Shown here in pieces: positions 1 through 7,580 of a stretch of DNA of 64,000 bases. The translations under genes were made by a program, and so were the position numbers. This DNA is from Lachnospiraceae bacterium (lineage in GTDB: Bacteria; Bacillota; Clostridia; Lachnospirales; Lachnospiraceae): contig JAFZLD010000021.1 of the NCBI GenBank assembly GCA_017553505.1, forward strand, positions 1 through 64,000, given 5' to 3'. Every line of letters begins with the position of its first letter. The stretch's first letter is position 1. The notes beneath the pieces are model-generated. The model saw only the letters and a list, made by a program, of their open reading frames with translations. It had not been told where the DNA came from and did not search any database.

Positions 1-42
1 CTGAAAATCCTCGTGTCACTGGTTCGATTCCGGTTCTGGGCA
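1..42 (+). tRNA. tRNA-Phe (GAA), 3' part
   Basis: The window opens inside a tRNA. The anticodon loop CTGAAAA carries GAA (Phe). It is followed by the 3' half of the anticodon stem, the variable loop GTGTC, a T-arm ACTGG-TTCGATT-CCGGT, the acceptor strand TCTGGGC and discriminator A at 42. No CCA is encoded. The 5' half lies outside the window. Confidence 0.88.
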
Positions 43-140
43 TGTTTTTATTTTAAACCTTGAATTCTCAGGGTTTATTTTTTTTGATATAATTTAAAAT
101 GTGCTTACTTTTAAATATAAAACTAAGGGGGAATCAGGCC

Positions 141-830
141 GTGAAAATAGAAGAAATTAAAAAGGAGATAGATGCTTTATCAGATCCTAAAAATGCAGAA
201 TTCTTTTTAAAACTCAACCCTACGGCCAAGACACCTTGTGCCGGAGTACGAATTCCTCAGATGCGTATATTAGCTAAGAAAATAGCCAAAGATAATTATC
301 GCGAATTTCTTGATAATAATCCTCTGGATTCATTTGAGATGGAATTACTTCAGGTTCTAGTAATAGGTTATGCTAGGGATGATATTAACGTTTTATTGGA
401 GTACTTAAGGAAAATTATTCCAACAATCCATGATTGGTCCGTAAATGACTCTCTTTGTCAAACATTCAAGATTGCAAAAAAATATCCTCAGGAAACATAT
501 AATTTACTTATGGAATATAAAGACTCCAAAAAAGAGTATGAAGTCAGAGTTGTAGCAATTATGCTTATGAGCCAGTTCCTTAATGATGAGTATATTGATA
601 GAGTTATAAACGTTCTTAACTCTCTATATACAGATTCATATTATTCCAGGATGGGTGTTGCATGGGCTGTCGCCACAGTAATGGCCAAGTACCCTGCAAA
701 ATGCATTGATTACATGAATTCACCAAATAATCATCTCGATGAATGGACATATAATAAATCGATACAGAAAATGAAAGAATCATTCCGGGTTGATAAAGCT
801 GATATTAAAAAGATTGTGAGAGCAAAATAA
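141..830 (+). CDS. AlkD-like DNA alkylation repair glycosylase
   Basis: A 229-residue all-helical protein of the AlkC/AlkD HEAT-repeat DNA glycosylase family, which excises cationic alkylated bases such as 7-methylguanine and 3-methyladenine. The motif HDWSVNDSLC gives a Trp and an Asp four residues apart (W99, D103), the spacing of the AlkD catalytic W109/D113 pair, and a later Trp in GVAWAVATV fits AlkD W187. Length matches AlkD (about 237 residues). I place the start at GTG 141, 9 bases after AAGGGGG (125-131). An ATG at 99 would add 14 residues but lacks a ribosome site. It is followed at 38 bases by an unrelated membrane protein gene. Family assignment is firm; exact substrate is not. 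Confidence 0.85.
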   Translation: MKIEEIKKEIDALSDPKNAEFFLKLNPTAKTPCAGVRIPQMRILAKKIAKDNYREFLDNNPLDSFEMELLQVLVIGYARDDINVLLEYLRKIIPTIHDWSVNDSLCQTFKIAKKYPQETYNLLMEYKDSKKEYEVRVVAIMLMSQFLNDEYIDRVINVLNSLYTDSYYSRMGVAWAVATVMAKYPAKCIDYMNSPNNHLDEWTYNKSIQKMKESFRVDKADIKKIVRAK

Positions 831-868
831 GTCCTAAACTTACATAGATTTATTGGGAGAAGAAATGC

Positions 869-2548
869 ATGGGTAAAAAAATATCAATAAAGCGAATAAG
901 ACTAATCATTACGATTATTCACTCGTTATTGACAATTGCATGGCAGGGTAAGGTATTTAAAAATGTTGGCCTTAACCCCAGTGGTACGATACCTCTTAAC
1001 AGGGTAATCACACATAAGAGTGAAACCACATTGACATATATAATGACTGAGCTCATCGCTTTGTTACTTGTTTTTTTGTTTTGGCAACTGTTTTTTTACA
1101 TAATTGAGAATTTCAAGAAGTCTTATATTGTATTTATCAGCCTCTTTTTTATAGGCTTAATTTTTCTTGCTCTTTGCTGGCCGTACGTATTTGCATATTC
1201 AATCGATAATTTGGTTACGTACTCCTGCGCAGTTCGACTTACGCCGGATTACTGGCACTGCGCGTATTCAAGCTACATCTATGGTGCTTGTCTGCTCTTT
1301 TTCCCTATAGATTTTATGATTTTGGGAATCCAGTGGCTCTTCTTTATTTTTATGATAGCGTATACATTCTATCGTGCAGAGCAGGTAACTCCCAAGTTAA
1401 AGTATATAACCCTTGCAATATTCCTCTTGCCTTCTTTTCTCGTAATAATGCGAGACAGCTATCGCATATTTCAATATTTGATTGTCGCGCTGATTTATGC
1501 GGCAATTGTATTGTTTGATATAATCGAAGGCCGCCAAAGAACGTTCAAAGAAACCATCCTCATTGCAGCTCTCGGTGCATTCCTTGCAGTTTGGAGAAGT
1601 GAAGGAATCATCTGGGCAACGGCCTGGTATGTTATCTACATACTTTGCACATCCGCCAAAGAAATCCGCTCGAAAATCTGTAAACTCCTGCTATTTGCAG
1701 TACTATTTCTTTTGATTTCCATCCCTCAGGAAATCGGAATGAAGACATATTATGGAAAAGATTATCAGATAGTGAACGCGCTTACAAAATTGCGTACACT
1801 CTTAAATACACAGGAAGTCAATTTGCAGTATGAAGGCGCCGAGAAAGATTTGGAAGCCATCGACGCCGTAATTCCTCATCAGCTGATTGCAGAATTTGGT
1901 CTGGCTTCATATTTAAGATACAATTCGCAAGTTAAGGGATACTCGGACATAAATCAGTCCGGAGCTCCGGCAGATATTACAAAAGAATTCCTGAAAGCAT
2001 ATTACAGTATTGCTCTGCACAATCCGAAAATTTATTTCAGGACACTGGTAAATACCATAACGGTCAGCTTTGCGGGAGAGTATGTTTTCCCAAATCCTTA
2101 CTACGCCGGAGAGCCTTCGGATATTCCGCCTTACAAATACGACGCATGGGATATCGGAAGAAACGATCTTTACGGTAATTATCACACGTACATATGGGAT
2201 GAGTTAGCGTCCAAGACAAAAGTCGGAGAAACATCAATCGAATTCCAAAGTAAATACAATGACTTGCTAACAGGTTCAAGACGACTGCTCTACGCATTTA
2301 TCGCCTTGTGCATTATTAACTTGTGGCTATTCATTTCAGGTATCATCAAGTTTGGCCAAAGAAAAGATTTCGCATCACTTTCTTTTGGTCTGTTTGGAAT
2401 CGTTCTTTTGGCAGAATATGCCGCATTGACAATAGTCGTGCCTGCATATGCAAGCTCATACTATCTGACAACAAACTACCTTTCATTGATACTTGCGTAT
2501 GCCGCATTGATTAAAAGATTTAAGCCGAAGGCCGAGAAAACAGCGTAG
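869..2548 (+). CDS. Multipass membrane protein, possibly GT-C type glycosyltransferase
   Basis: A 559-residue integral membrane protein with about ten to twelve hydrophobic segments (for example residues 12-27, 53-80, 85-110, 130-165, 175-235, 262-285 and near the C-terminus 485-550). One long polar, probably extracytoplasmic, stretch lies at about 290-470. The short motif WRSEGI in a loop resembles motifs in dolichyl-phosphate-mannose type (GT-C) enzymes, but I see no decisive catalytic motif, so a role in surface glycan assembly is only a suggestion. GGGAGA at 855-860 precedes ATG 869. A second protein of similar general type is at 41807-43468. Confidence 0.6.
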   Translation: MGKKISIKRIRLIITIIHSLLTIAWQGKVFKNVGLNPSGTIPLNRVITHKSETTLTYIMTELIALLLVFLFWQLFFYIIENFKKSYIVFISLFFIGLIFLALCWPYVFAYSIDNLVTYSCAVRLTPDYWHCAYSSYIYGACLLFFPIDFMILGIQWLFFIFMIAYTFYRAEQVTPKLKYITLAIFLLPSFLVIMRDSYRIFQYLIVALIYAAIVLFDIIEGRQRTFKETILIAALGAFLAVWRSEGIIWATAWYVIYILCTSAKEIRSKICKLLLFAVLFLLISIPQEIGMKTYYGKDYQIVNALTKLRTLLNTQEVNLQYEGAEKDLEAIDAVIPHQLIAEFGLASYLRYNSQVKGYSDINQSGAPADITKEFLKAYYSIALHNPKIYFRTLVNTITVSFAGEYVFPNPYYAGEPSDIPPYKYDAWDIGRNDLYGNYHTYIWDELASKTKVGETSIEFQSKYNDLLTGSRRLLYAFIALCIINLWLFISGIIKFGQRKDFASLSFGLFGIVLLAEYAALTIVVPAYASSYYLTTNYLSLILAYAALIKRFKPKAEKTA

Positions 2549-2583
2549 AATCGGGCTTTAGCTCATTGTACTCTCAAAAAAAC

Positions 2584-2612
2584 TTTATATTTTAATTCAT
2601 ATTGTGTATAAT
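2584..2612 (+). promoter_or_regulatory. Candidate sigma-A promoter
   Basis: A perfect -10 hexamer TATAAT (2607-2612) lies 17 bases after a weak -35 TTTATA (2584-2589), about 55 bases upstream of the CofE-like gene. Confidence 0.4.
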
Positions 2613-2666
2613 GTAAAAGTAGTATTTTGTGCAATTGGGGATTACACAAAAGCGAGAGGGAGTAAA

Positions 2667-3860
2667 ATGGAGAGATTAGTAGGAACAGTTTCTAGAGGAA
2701 TCAGAGGCCCCATTATCCGTGAAGGAGACGATCTGGTCAAGATTACGGTTGACAGCGTTCTTGCTGCGGCCGAGAGCGAAGGCTTTTCGTTAAGAGACAG
2801 AGATGTAATTGCCATTACGGAATCTGTTGTTGCCAGAGCTCAGGGTAACTATGCTACAGTCGATGATATCGCAGAGGATGTTAGGAAGAAACTCGGCGGT
2901 GAGACAGTGGGTGTAATTTTCCCGATACTTTCAAGAAATCGTTTTGCCATCAATTTAAGAGGTATCGCTAGAGGATGTAAGAAGATTGTTCTCATGTTAA
3001 GCTACCCCAGTGACGAAGTAGGCAATGCTCTTCTTACTTACGACCAGCTTGACGATGCCGGTGTTAATCCCTATTCAGACGTACTTACTTTAGAGAAGTA
3101 CAGAGAACTCTTCGGAGACAACAAGCACGAATTTACCGGTGTTGACTATGTTCAGTATTATTCGGACATTATTAAGGGTGAAGGCTGTGAGGTAGAGATT
3201 ATCTTTGCTAACCGCGCCAAGACCATTCTTGATTATGTAGATAAGATTATTACCTGTGACATTCACACAAGAGTACGAACCAAGCGAATTCTTCGTAACA
3301 GCGGTGCCAGAGTGGTATGCGGACTGGATGATTTACTGACAGCTCCCGTTAACGGAAGCGGATGTAATGAGAAGTACGGACTTCTCGGTTCCAATAAGTC
3401 CACAGAAGAGAAGATTAAGCTCTTCCCCAGAGACTGCGACGGCTTAGTAGTCAACATTCAGGACGAAATCCTTAAGAAGACAGGCAAGCACGTTGAAGTT
3501 ATGGTATACGGTGACGGCGCTTTCAAGGATCCTCAGGGTAAGATTTGGGAACTTGCAGATCCTGTTGTTTCGCCCGCATACACAGACGGACTTATCGGTA
3601 CGCCCAATGAATTAAAGCTCAAATATCTTGCCGACAATGATTTTGCGAACCTTTCGGGAGACGCGCTCAAAGAAGCCATTTCCGAGAAGATCAGATCCAA
3701 GGACGGTAACTTAAAGGGCAATATGGCGTCCCAGGGTACTACACCGAGACAGCTGACCGACTTAATTGGTTCCCTGTGTGATTTAACATCCGGTTCCGGC
3801 GATAAAGGAACCCCGATTATTTTGATTCAGGGCTATTTTGATAACTATACAAACGAATAA
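2667..3860 (+). CDS. CofE-like gamma-glutamyl ligase domain protein
   Basis: A 397-residue protein resembling the F420-0:gamma-glutamyl ligase (CofE) family, which adds glutamate to coenzyme F420. The N-terminal portion (VGTVSRGIRGPIIREGDDL, then an ITESVVARAQG segment) fits the family's opening beta strands and metal/nucleotide region. Many anaerobic Firmicutes without F420 carry such homologues, and their reaction is unknown; the partner could be another acidic substrate. I choose ATG 2667 after GAGAGGGAG (2653-2661). An upstream start at 2604 overlaps the -10 box and would add 21 unlikely residues. It is a single gene between a promoter and a terminator. Confidence 0.65.
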   Translation: MERLVGTVSRGIRGPIIREGDDLVKITVDSVLAAAESEGFSLRDRDVIAITESVVARAQGNYATVDDIAEDVRKKLGGETVGVIFPILSRNRFAINLRGIARGCKKIVLMLSYPSDEVGNALLTYDQLDDAGVNPYSDVLTLEKYRELFGDNKHEFTGVDYVQYYSDIIKGEGCEVEIIFANRAKTILDYVDKIITCDIHTRVRTKRILRNSGARVVCGLDDLLTAPVNGSGCNEKYGLLGSNKSTEEKIKLFPRDCDGLVVNIQDEILKKTGKHVEVMVYGDGAFKDPQGKIWELADPVVSPAYTDGLIGTPNELKLKYLADNDFANLSGDALKEAISEKIRSKDGNLKGNMASQGTTPRQLTDLIGSLCDLTSGSGDKGTPIILIQGYFDNYTNE

Positions 3861-3870
3861 GCTAGTAAAG

Positions 3871-3918
3871 ACCCGGGGTATGGCCTTTTTCCAGTCGGCT
3901 TTGTCACGGGTTTTTTAT
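3871..3918 (+). terminator. Probable intrinsic terminator
   Basis: ACCCG (3871-3875) can pair with CGGGT (3907-3911), followed by six T residues. The long intervening loop contains further GC-rich complementarity (GGCC/GGCT). It lies between the CofE-like gene and psuK. Confidence 0.45.
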
Positions 3919-3953
3919 TTCTTATAAATAAAGAGATATGGAGAAGTTAGAGT

Positions 3954-4880
3954 ATGGACAGAGAATATTGCGTAGTAATAGGAGGCGTGAACGTAGATAT
4001 AGGCGGTAAGCCTGATGCCCCCTTGATTCCCAGGGATTCCAATCCCGGACGAATCATTATTTCGCTCGGCGGTGTAGGGCGAAATATCGCGCACAACATG
4101 ACACTGTTAGGTATGAAAGTAAAGCTCATTACCGCAATAGGAGATGATGACAACGGTAAGAAAATCATCGACAGCTGTAATGAACTCGGAATCGATATTG
4201 AAGGATACTGCAAGTGCCCCAATGATGCAACATCATCCTACTTATTTATTGCCAACAACAACGGAGATATGTCTGTTGCAATAAGCGACATGAACATATA
4301 CAAGAACATCACCCCCGAGTATCTCGAGACGAGACTTCCTGAGATTAACAAGGCTAAGCTTGTAGTGGTTGACACCAACATCCCTACCGAGAGTATTGCT
4401 TTTCTTGCCAAGAAATGTAAGGTTCCGATTTTTGCAGACCCCGTTTCTTGTACCAAAGCGGCAAGACTTCTGCCTTCTTTGTCCAATCTCTATGCAGTAA
4501 CGCCCAACGCACTTGAGACCCGCATTCTTACAGGGGTTAAAGTTGAGTCTGCTTCTGACGAGACACTTGAGAAAGCAGTGAAGGTATTTACCGACGCCGG
4601 CGTTAAGACAGTAGCCCTTACTCTCGGCGAAGACGGAATCTACATCGCTGACAAGAAAAACGGCTTCCACGTAAGAAACCTTCCTTGCAAGCTTATGAAT
4701 GCAACAGGTGCCGGTGATGCAATGATGGCCGGATTTGCATACGCCTACACTAAGGAAATGTCGTTAAAAGAAACCGCACTGGTAGGCCTTGCAGCCGCTG
4801 CTATTGCCTGCGAAAGCACCACCACCATCAATGAATCAATGAGCATTGAAGCAGTTCTTAAGAGAGCCGGCTTAGATTAA
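3954..4880 (+). CDS. psuK: Pseudouridine kinase (PfkB family)
   Basis: A 308-residue PfkB/ribokinase-family sugar kinase. It starts with a GGVNVDIGG segment, has a glycine-rich LGGVGRNIAHN motif, and ends with the ATP/anion-hole signature NATGAGDAMMAGF that carries the catalytic Asp. The family alone does not give the substrate, but the next gene is pseudouridine-5'-phosphate glycosidase, and the kinase-glycosidase pair is the known pseudouridine catabolic pair (pseudouridine to its 5'-phosphate, then uracil plus ribose-5-phosphate). ATG 3954 follows GGAGAAG at about 3938-3944. The two genes are 47 bases apart and share a terminator. Confidence 0.85.
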   Translation: MDREYCVVIGGVNVDIGGKPDAPLIPRDSNPGRIIISLGGVGRNIAHNMTLLGMKVKLITAIGDDDNGKKIIDSCNELGIDIEGYCKCPNDATSSYLFIANNNGDMSVAISDMNIYKNITPEYLETRLPEINKAKLVVVDTNIPTESIAFLAKKCKVPIFADPVSCTKAARLLPSLSNLYAVTPNALETRILTGVKVESASDETLEKAVKVFTDAGVKTVALTLGEDGIYIADKKNGFHVRNLPCKLMNATGAGDAMMAGFAYAYTKEMSLKETALVGLAAAAIACESTTTINESMSIEAVLKRAGLD

Positions 4881-4927
4881 ATAAGAATAAACCCATAAGG
4901 TTTATATAGATAGGAGAAGAAAAGATT

Positions 4928-5851
4928 ATGGAATTAAACAAGTATTTGGACGTAGCCCCCGAAGTTAAAAAGGCTATTGAAGAAGGAAAACCGGTTGTAG
5001 CACTCGAATCAACCATCATCTCACACGGTATGCCTTATCCCAAGAACGTTGAGACCGCTCTCAATGTTGAAAAGGTTATCAGAGACAATGGCGCGATCCC
5101 CGCTACAATTGCTATTATAGGCGGACGCCTTAAGGCAGGTCTTTCCAAGGAAGAAATCGAATACCTCGGCAAGACAGGTCAGAAGGTTACCAAGGTTTCA
5201 AGACGTGACCTTCCCGTCATCGTTTCCAAAAAAATGGATGGTGCTACCACAGTTGCCACTACAATGATTATCGCAGCAATGGCTGGTATTAAGGTATTTG
5301 CTACCGGCGGTATCGGCGGTGTTCACAGAGGAGCAGAGACCACAATGGATATCTCAGCCGATCTTGAAGAGCTCGCTCAGACTCCCGTATTGGTAGTATG
5401 TGCAGGTGCCAAGGCTATTCTTGACTTAGGTCTTACACTTGAGTACCTTGAGACAAAGGGTGTTCCCGTAATCGGATACGGTACCGAAGAGCTTCCTGCT
5501 TTCTACACCAGAAAGTCCGGTTTCAAAGTAGATTACAGACTTGATACTCCCGAAGAAGTTGCAGCTGCATTCGTAGCTAAGCGCGAACTCGGCATGGCAG
5601 GCGGTATGCTTCTTACCAATCCAATTCCCGAGCAGTACGCTATGGACTACGATACCATCAACAAAGCAATCGACCAGGCTATCAAAGAAAGCGTTGAGCA
5701 GGGCGTTAAGGGTAAGGCTACCACACCTTTCCTTCTTGCAAGAGTAGTAGAGCTTACCGGCGGCGATTCACTTGAATCCAACATCCAGCTCGTTTACAAC
5801 AACGCTAAGGTTGCTTCTCAGACCGCAGTTGAAATCAGCAAGATGAACTAA
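4928..5851 (+). CDS. psuG: Pseudouridine-5'-phosphate glycosidase
   Basis: A 307-residue PsuG (YeiN/IndA family). It reversibly cleaves the C-C glycosidic bond of pseudouridine 5'-phosphate to give uracil and ribose 5-phosphate in the cytoplasm. The active site residues known from the E. coli enzyme (E31, K93, D149 and the Schiff-base K166) align with E27, K89, D145 and K162 here, all offset by four. Other family motifs are ALESTIISHGMPYP and ATGGIGGVHRG. Length is typical. AGGAGAAGAAAAG precedes ATG 4928. It completes psuK's pathway; no nucleoside transporter is adjacent, although a uracil permease (uraA) is encoded at 38599-39918. Confidence 0.95.
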   Translation: MELNKYLDVAPEVKKAIEEGKPVVALESTIISHGMPYPKNVETALNVEKVIRDNGAIPATIAIIGGRLKAGLSKEEIEYLGKTGQKVTKVSRRDLPVIVSKKMDGATTVATTMIIAAMAGIKVFATGGIGGVHRGAETTMDISADLEELAQTPVLVVCAGAKAILDLGLTLEYLETKGVPVIGYGTEELPAFYTRKSGFKVDYRLDTPEEVAAAFVAKRELGMAGGMLLTNPIPEQYAMDYDTINKAIDQAIKESVEQGVKGKATTPFLLARVVELTGGDSLESNIQLVYNNAKVASQTAVEISKMN

Positions 5852-5869
5852 TTAATATTTATAATACAG

Positions 5870-5906
5870 AGCAAGGTGCATTTAGTTGTACCTTGCTTTT
5901 TCTTTT
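5870..5906 (+). terminator. Intrinsic terminator after psuG
   Basis: AGCAAGGT (5870-5877) pairs perfectly with ACCTTGCT (5890-5897), with GCA/TGT extending the stem inward, followed by a T-rich tract to 5906. Confidence 0.9.
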
Positions 5907-5963
5907 ACGCAAAATACAAGTAATTCTGTGTTAACGCTCATAATGGATGATAGAAGGGGGAAT

Positions 5964-6059
5964 ATGATAGCAACTGTTATTTGGAAAAGAAAACTCGGAG
6001 AAAACAAGTGGATAAAAGCAGAAGACCAATCAAGAGAAGCATCTTTATTTTTACGCTAG
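5964..6059 (+). other. Small overlapping ORF with a strong ribosome site
   Basis: ATG 5964 follows GAAGGGGG (5953-5960) and opens a 31-codon frame ending at TAG 6057-6059, out of frame with and overlapping the first 17 codons of the diguanylate cyclase. The peptide (MIATVIWKRKLG...) resembles nothing I know. It could be a translated leader that couples into the GTG of the next gene, or the ribosome site may simply be misleading. Confidence 0.3.
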
Positions 6060-7420
6060 CATTCATTACCTTACTGTGTTTATTCTTAAGTATTCTTACT
6101 TACACAACGTTCACCAATACGCTTTACAAATCATATAACCGAAGGATGACGGATATCCTTAAGTTTGTGGAGAGTCATATTGATAAGGATAATCTGTATG
6201 AGTGCGTCAAGACAGGTGAGGAGTCCGAAGAATATACAGAGCTTGTAGCGTTTATGGATTCCATCATGGAAGATTTCGACATACATTTCCTGTATATAGT
6301 CACCCCCATAGTTAATGACGAGCAGACAGTAATAATGAATGTCATATCTGCCGATACGGCTGAAGGGCGCGCAACCGATCCGGACGGATATTATCTTGAC
6401 CTGATTCTTGATGATGTGTATGAAGAAGCTGACGTAATTAAGTACAACAACGCTTATCAAAAGAACGAGATTTCTTTTTTTAAAAACTTCTCAGACTGGG
6501 GCTATGACTATACGGCACTGTTACCGCTTAAAAACAGCAACGGCGAACGCTACGCTGCACTTTGCGTCGACATAGAAGTTGAAGACCTTCAAAATGTAAT
6601 TAAGACATACACAGGCATGAATGTAGTACTGATTGTATTCTTGGGTGTTCTCTTTATTACATTCTTTATTCTGTGGATGAACAAGAATATCACGGAGCCG
6701 ATCAGGCAGCTTGAAAAGAGTGTGGTTTCTTTTGCTATGAGGAGTCACGACCAGACCGACCCGGATAAATTGAAATACGATGCCCCGGCAATTTCTACGC
6801 ACAACGAAGTAGAGTCCCTTTCCGATGCGGTAACACAGCTTTCGGCCGACATGCGACAATATGTCAGAAGTATACTTGACGAAAAAGGCAAGGTTGAAAC
6901 CATGAAGACTGAAGTAAGCCGCATGGATATGCTTGCCTACCAGGATGCGCTTACGCACGTTAAGAATAAAGCATGGTATGATGAGGTCGAGAAGCGCGTG
7001 AACGAGGATATCGAAAACGGTACCGCCCGCTTTGGTATCATCATGGCAGACCTTAACAACTTAAAGAAGATTAACGATAATTACGGCCACGAGCGTGGTA
7101 ACGATTATATCTTTGGCGCCTGCCACTTAATCTGTGTAACTTTCGATCACTCGCCCGTATTCAGAATAGGCGGTGACGAATTCGTGATATTGCTCGAAAG
7201 AAGTGACTACGACAATCGCGAGAGACTTCTTTCCGAGTTAAAGATAATCTTCAAAACGACGAGTCACGACGAGTCCAAAGAACCGTGGGAGCGCTACTCC
7301 GTCGCAATCGGTATGGCCGAATTTAATCCCGGCAGAGACACATGCATGAACGACGTATTCAAGCGCGCCGACGAATTAATGTATGCCAATAAAGTGGCCT
7401 CGAAGATGGCCAGACAGTAA
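6008..7420 (+). CDS. Membrane diguanylate cyclase (GGDEF)
   Basis: A sensor protein predicted to make cyclic di-GMP from two GTP. Counting from GTG 6008 (470 residues): TM helix at about 12-34, extracytoplasmic sensor domain about 36-200, second TM about 202-224, HAMP-like linker and coil to about 305, then GGDEF domain to the end. The active-site motif is intact (RIGGDEF), as is the NLKKINDNYGHERGND guanine-binding segment. The inhibitory RxxD site normally five residues before GGDEF is absent, so product feedback at that site is unlikely. GGAG at 5997-6000 is well placed for GTG 6008; TTG 5981 is an alternative start. It is a single gene followed by a terminator; flagellar and Tad pilus genes at 55-64 kb are plausible downstream targets. 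Confidence 0.88.
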   Translation: MDKSRRPIKRSIFIFTLAFITLLCLFLSILTYTTFTNTLYKSYNRRMTDILKFVESHIDKDNLYECVKTGEESEEYTELVAFMDSIMEDFDIHFLYIVTPIVNDEQTVIMNVISADTAEGRATDPDGYYLDLILDDVYEEADVIKYNNAYQKNEISFFKNFSDWGYDYTALLPLKNSNGERYAALCVDIEVEDLQNVIKTYTGMNVVLIVFLGVLFITFFILWMNKNITEPIRQLEKSVVSFAMRSHDQTDPDKLKYDAPAISTHNEVESLSDAVTQLSADMRQYVRSILDEKGKVETMKTEVSRMDMLAYQDALTHVKNKAWYDEVEKRVNEDIENGTARFGIIMADLNNLKKINDNYGHERGNDYIFGACHLICVTFDHSPVFRIGGDEFVILLERSDYDNRERLLSELKIIFKTTSHDESKEPWERYSVAIGMAEFNPGRDTCMNDVFKRADELMYANKVASKMARQ

Positions 7421-7436
7421 AAGAAAAATGAACCCC

Positions 7437-7471
7437 AAAACCCCGAGTCGAAACCACCGGCCCGGGGTTTT
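7437..7471 (+). terminator. Intrinsic terminator
   Basis: AAAACCCCG (7437-7445) pairs with CGGGGTTTT (7463-7471) just after the diguanylate cyclase gene. Confidence 0.8.
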
Positions 7472-7487
7472 CTTAACAATTGTTAAG
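7472..7487. promoter_or_regulatory. Perfect 16-base palindrome, candidate operator
   Basis: CTTAACAATTGTTAAG is a perfect palindrome lying 94 bases upstream of the exported-binding-protein/two-component operon and immediately downstream of a terminator. It may be a regulator binding site; no T-tract argues against a second terminator. Confidence 0.35.
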
Positions 7488-7580
7488 ATAGTTTAAATTG
7501 TGATTAAACCCCTTGTAATTACATAAGATTAATAAGAAGATATAAGAGGATTAAGGGTATTACAAATCGGAGGGGTTAGC

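Noticed and set aside
3954..4222. Opposite-strand ORFs over psuK (3947-4222 and 4242-4670)
   Set aside because: No ribosome sites, no recognisable domains, fully covered by a clear PfkB kinase.
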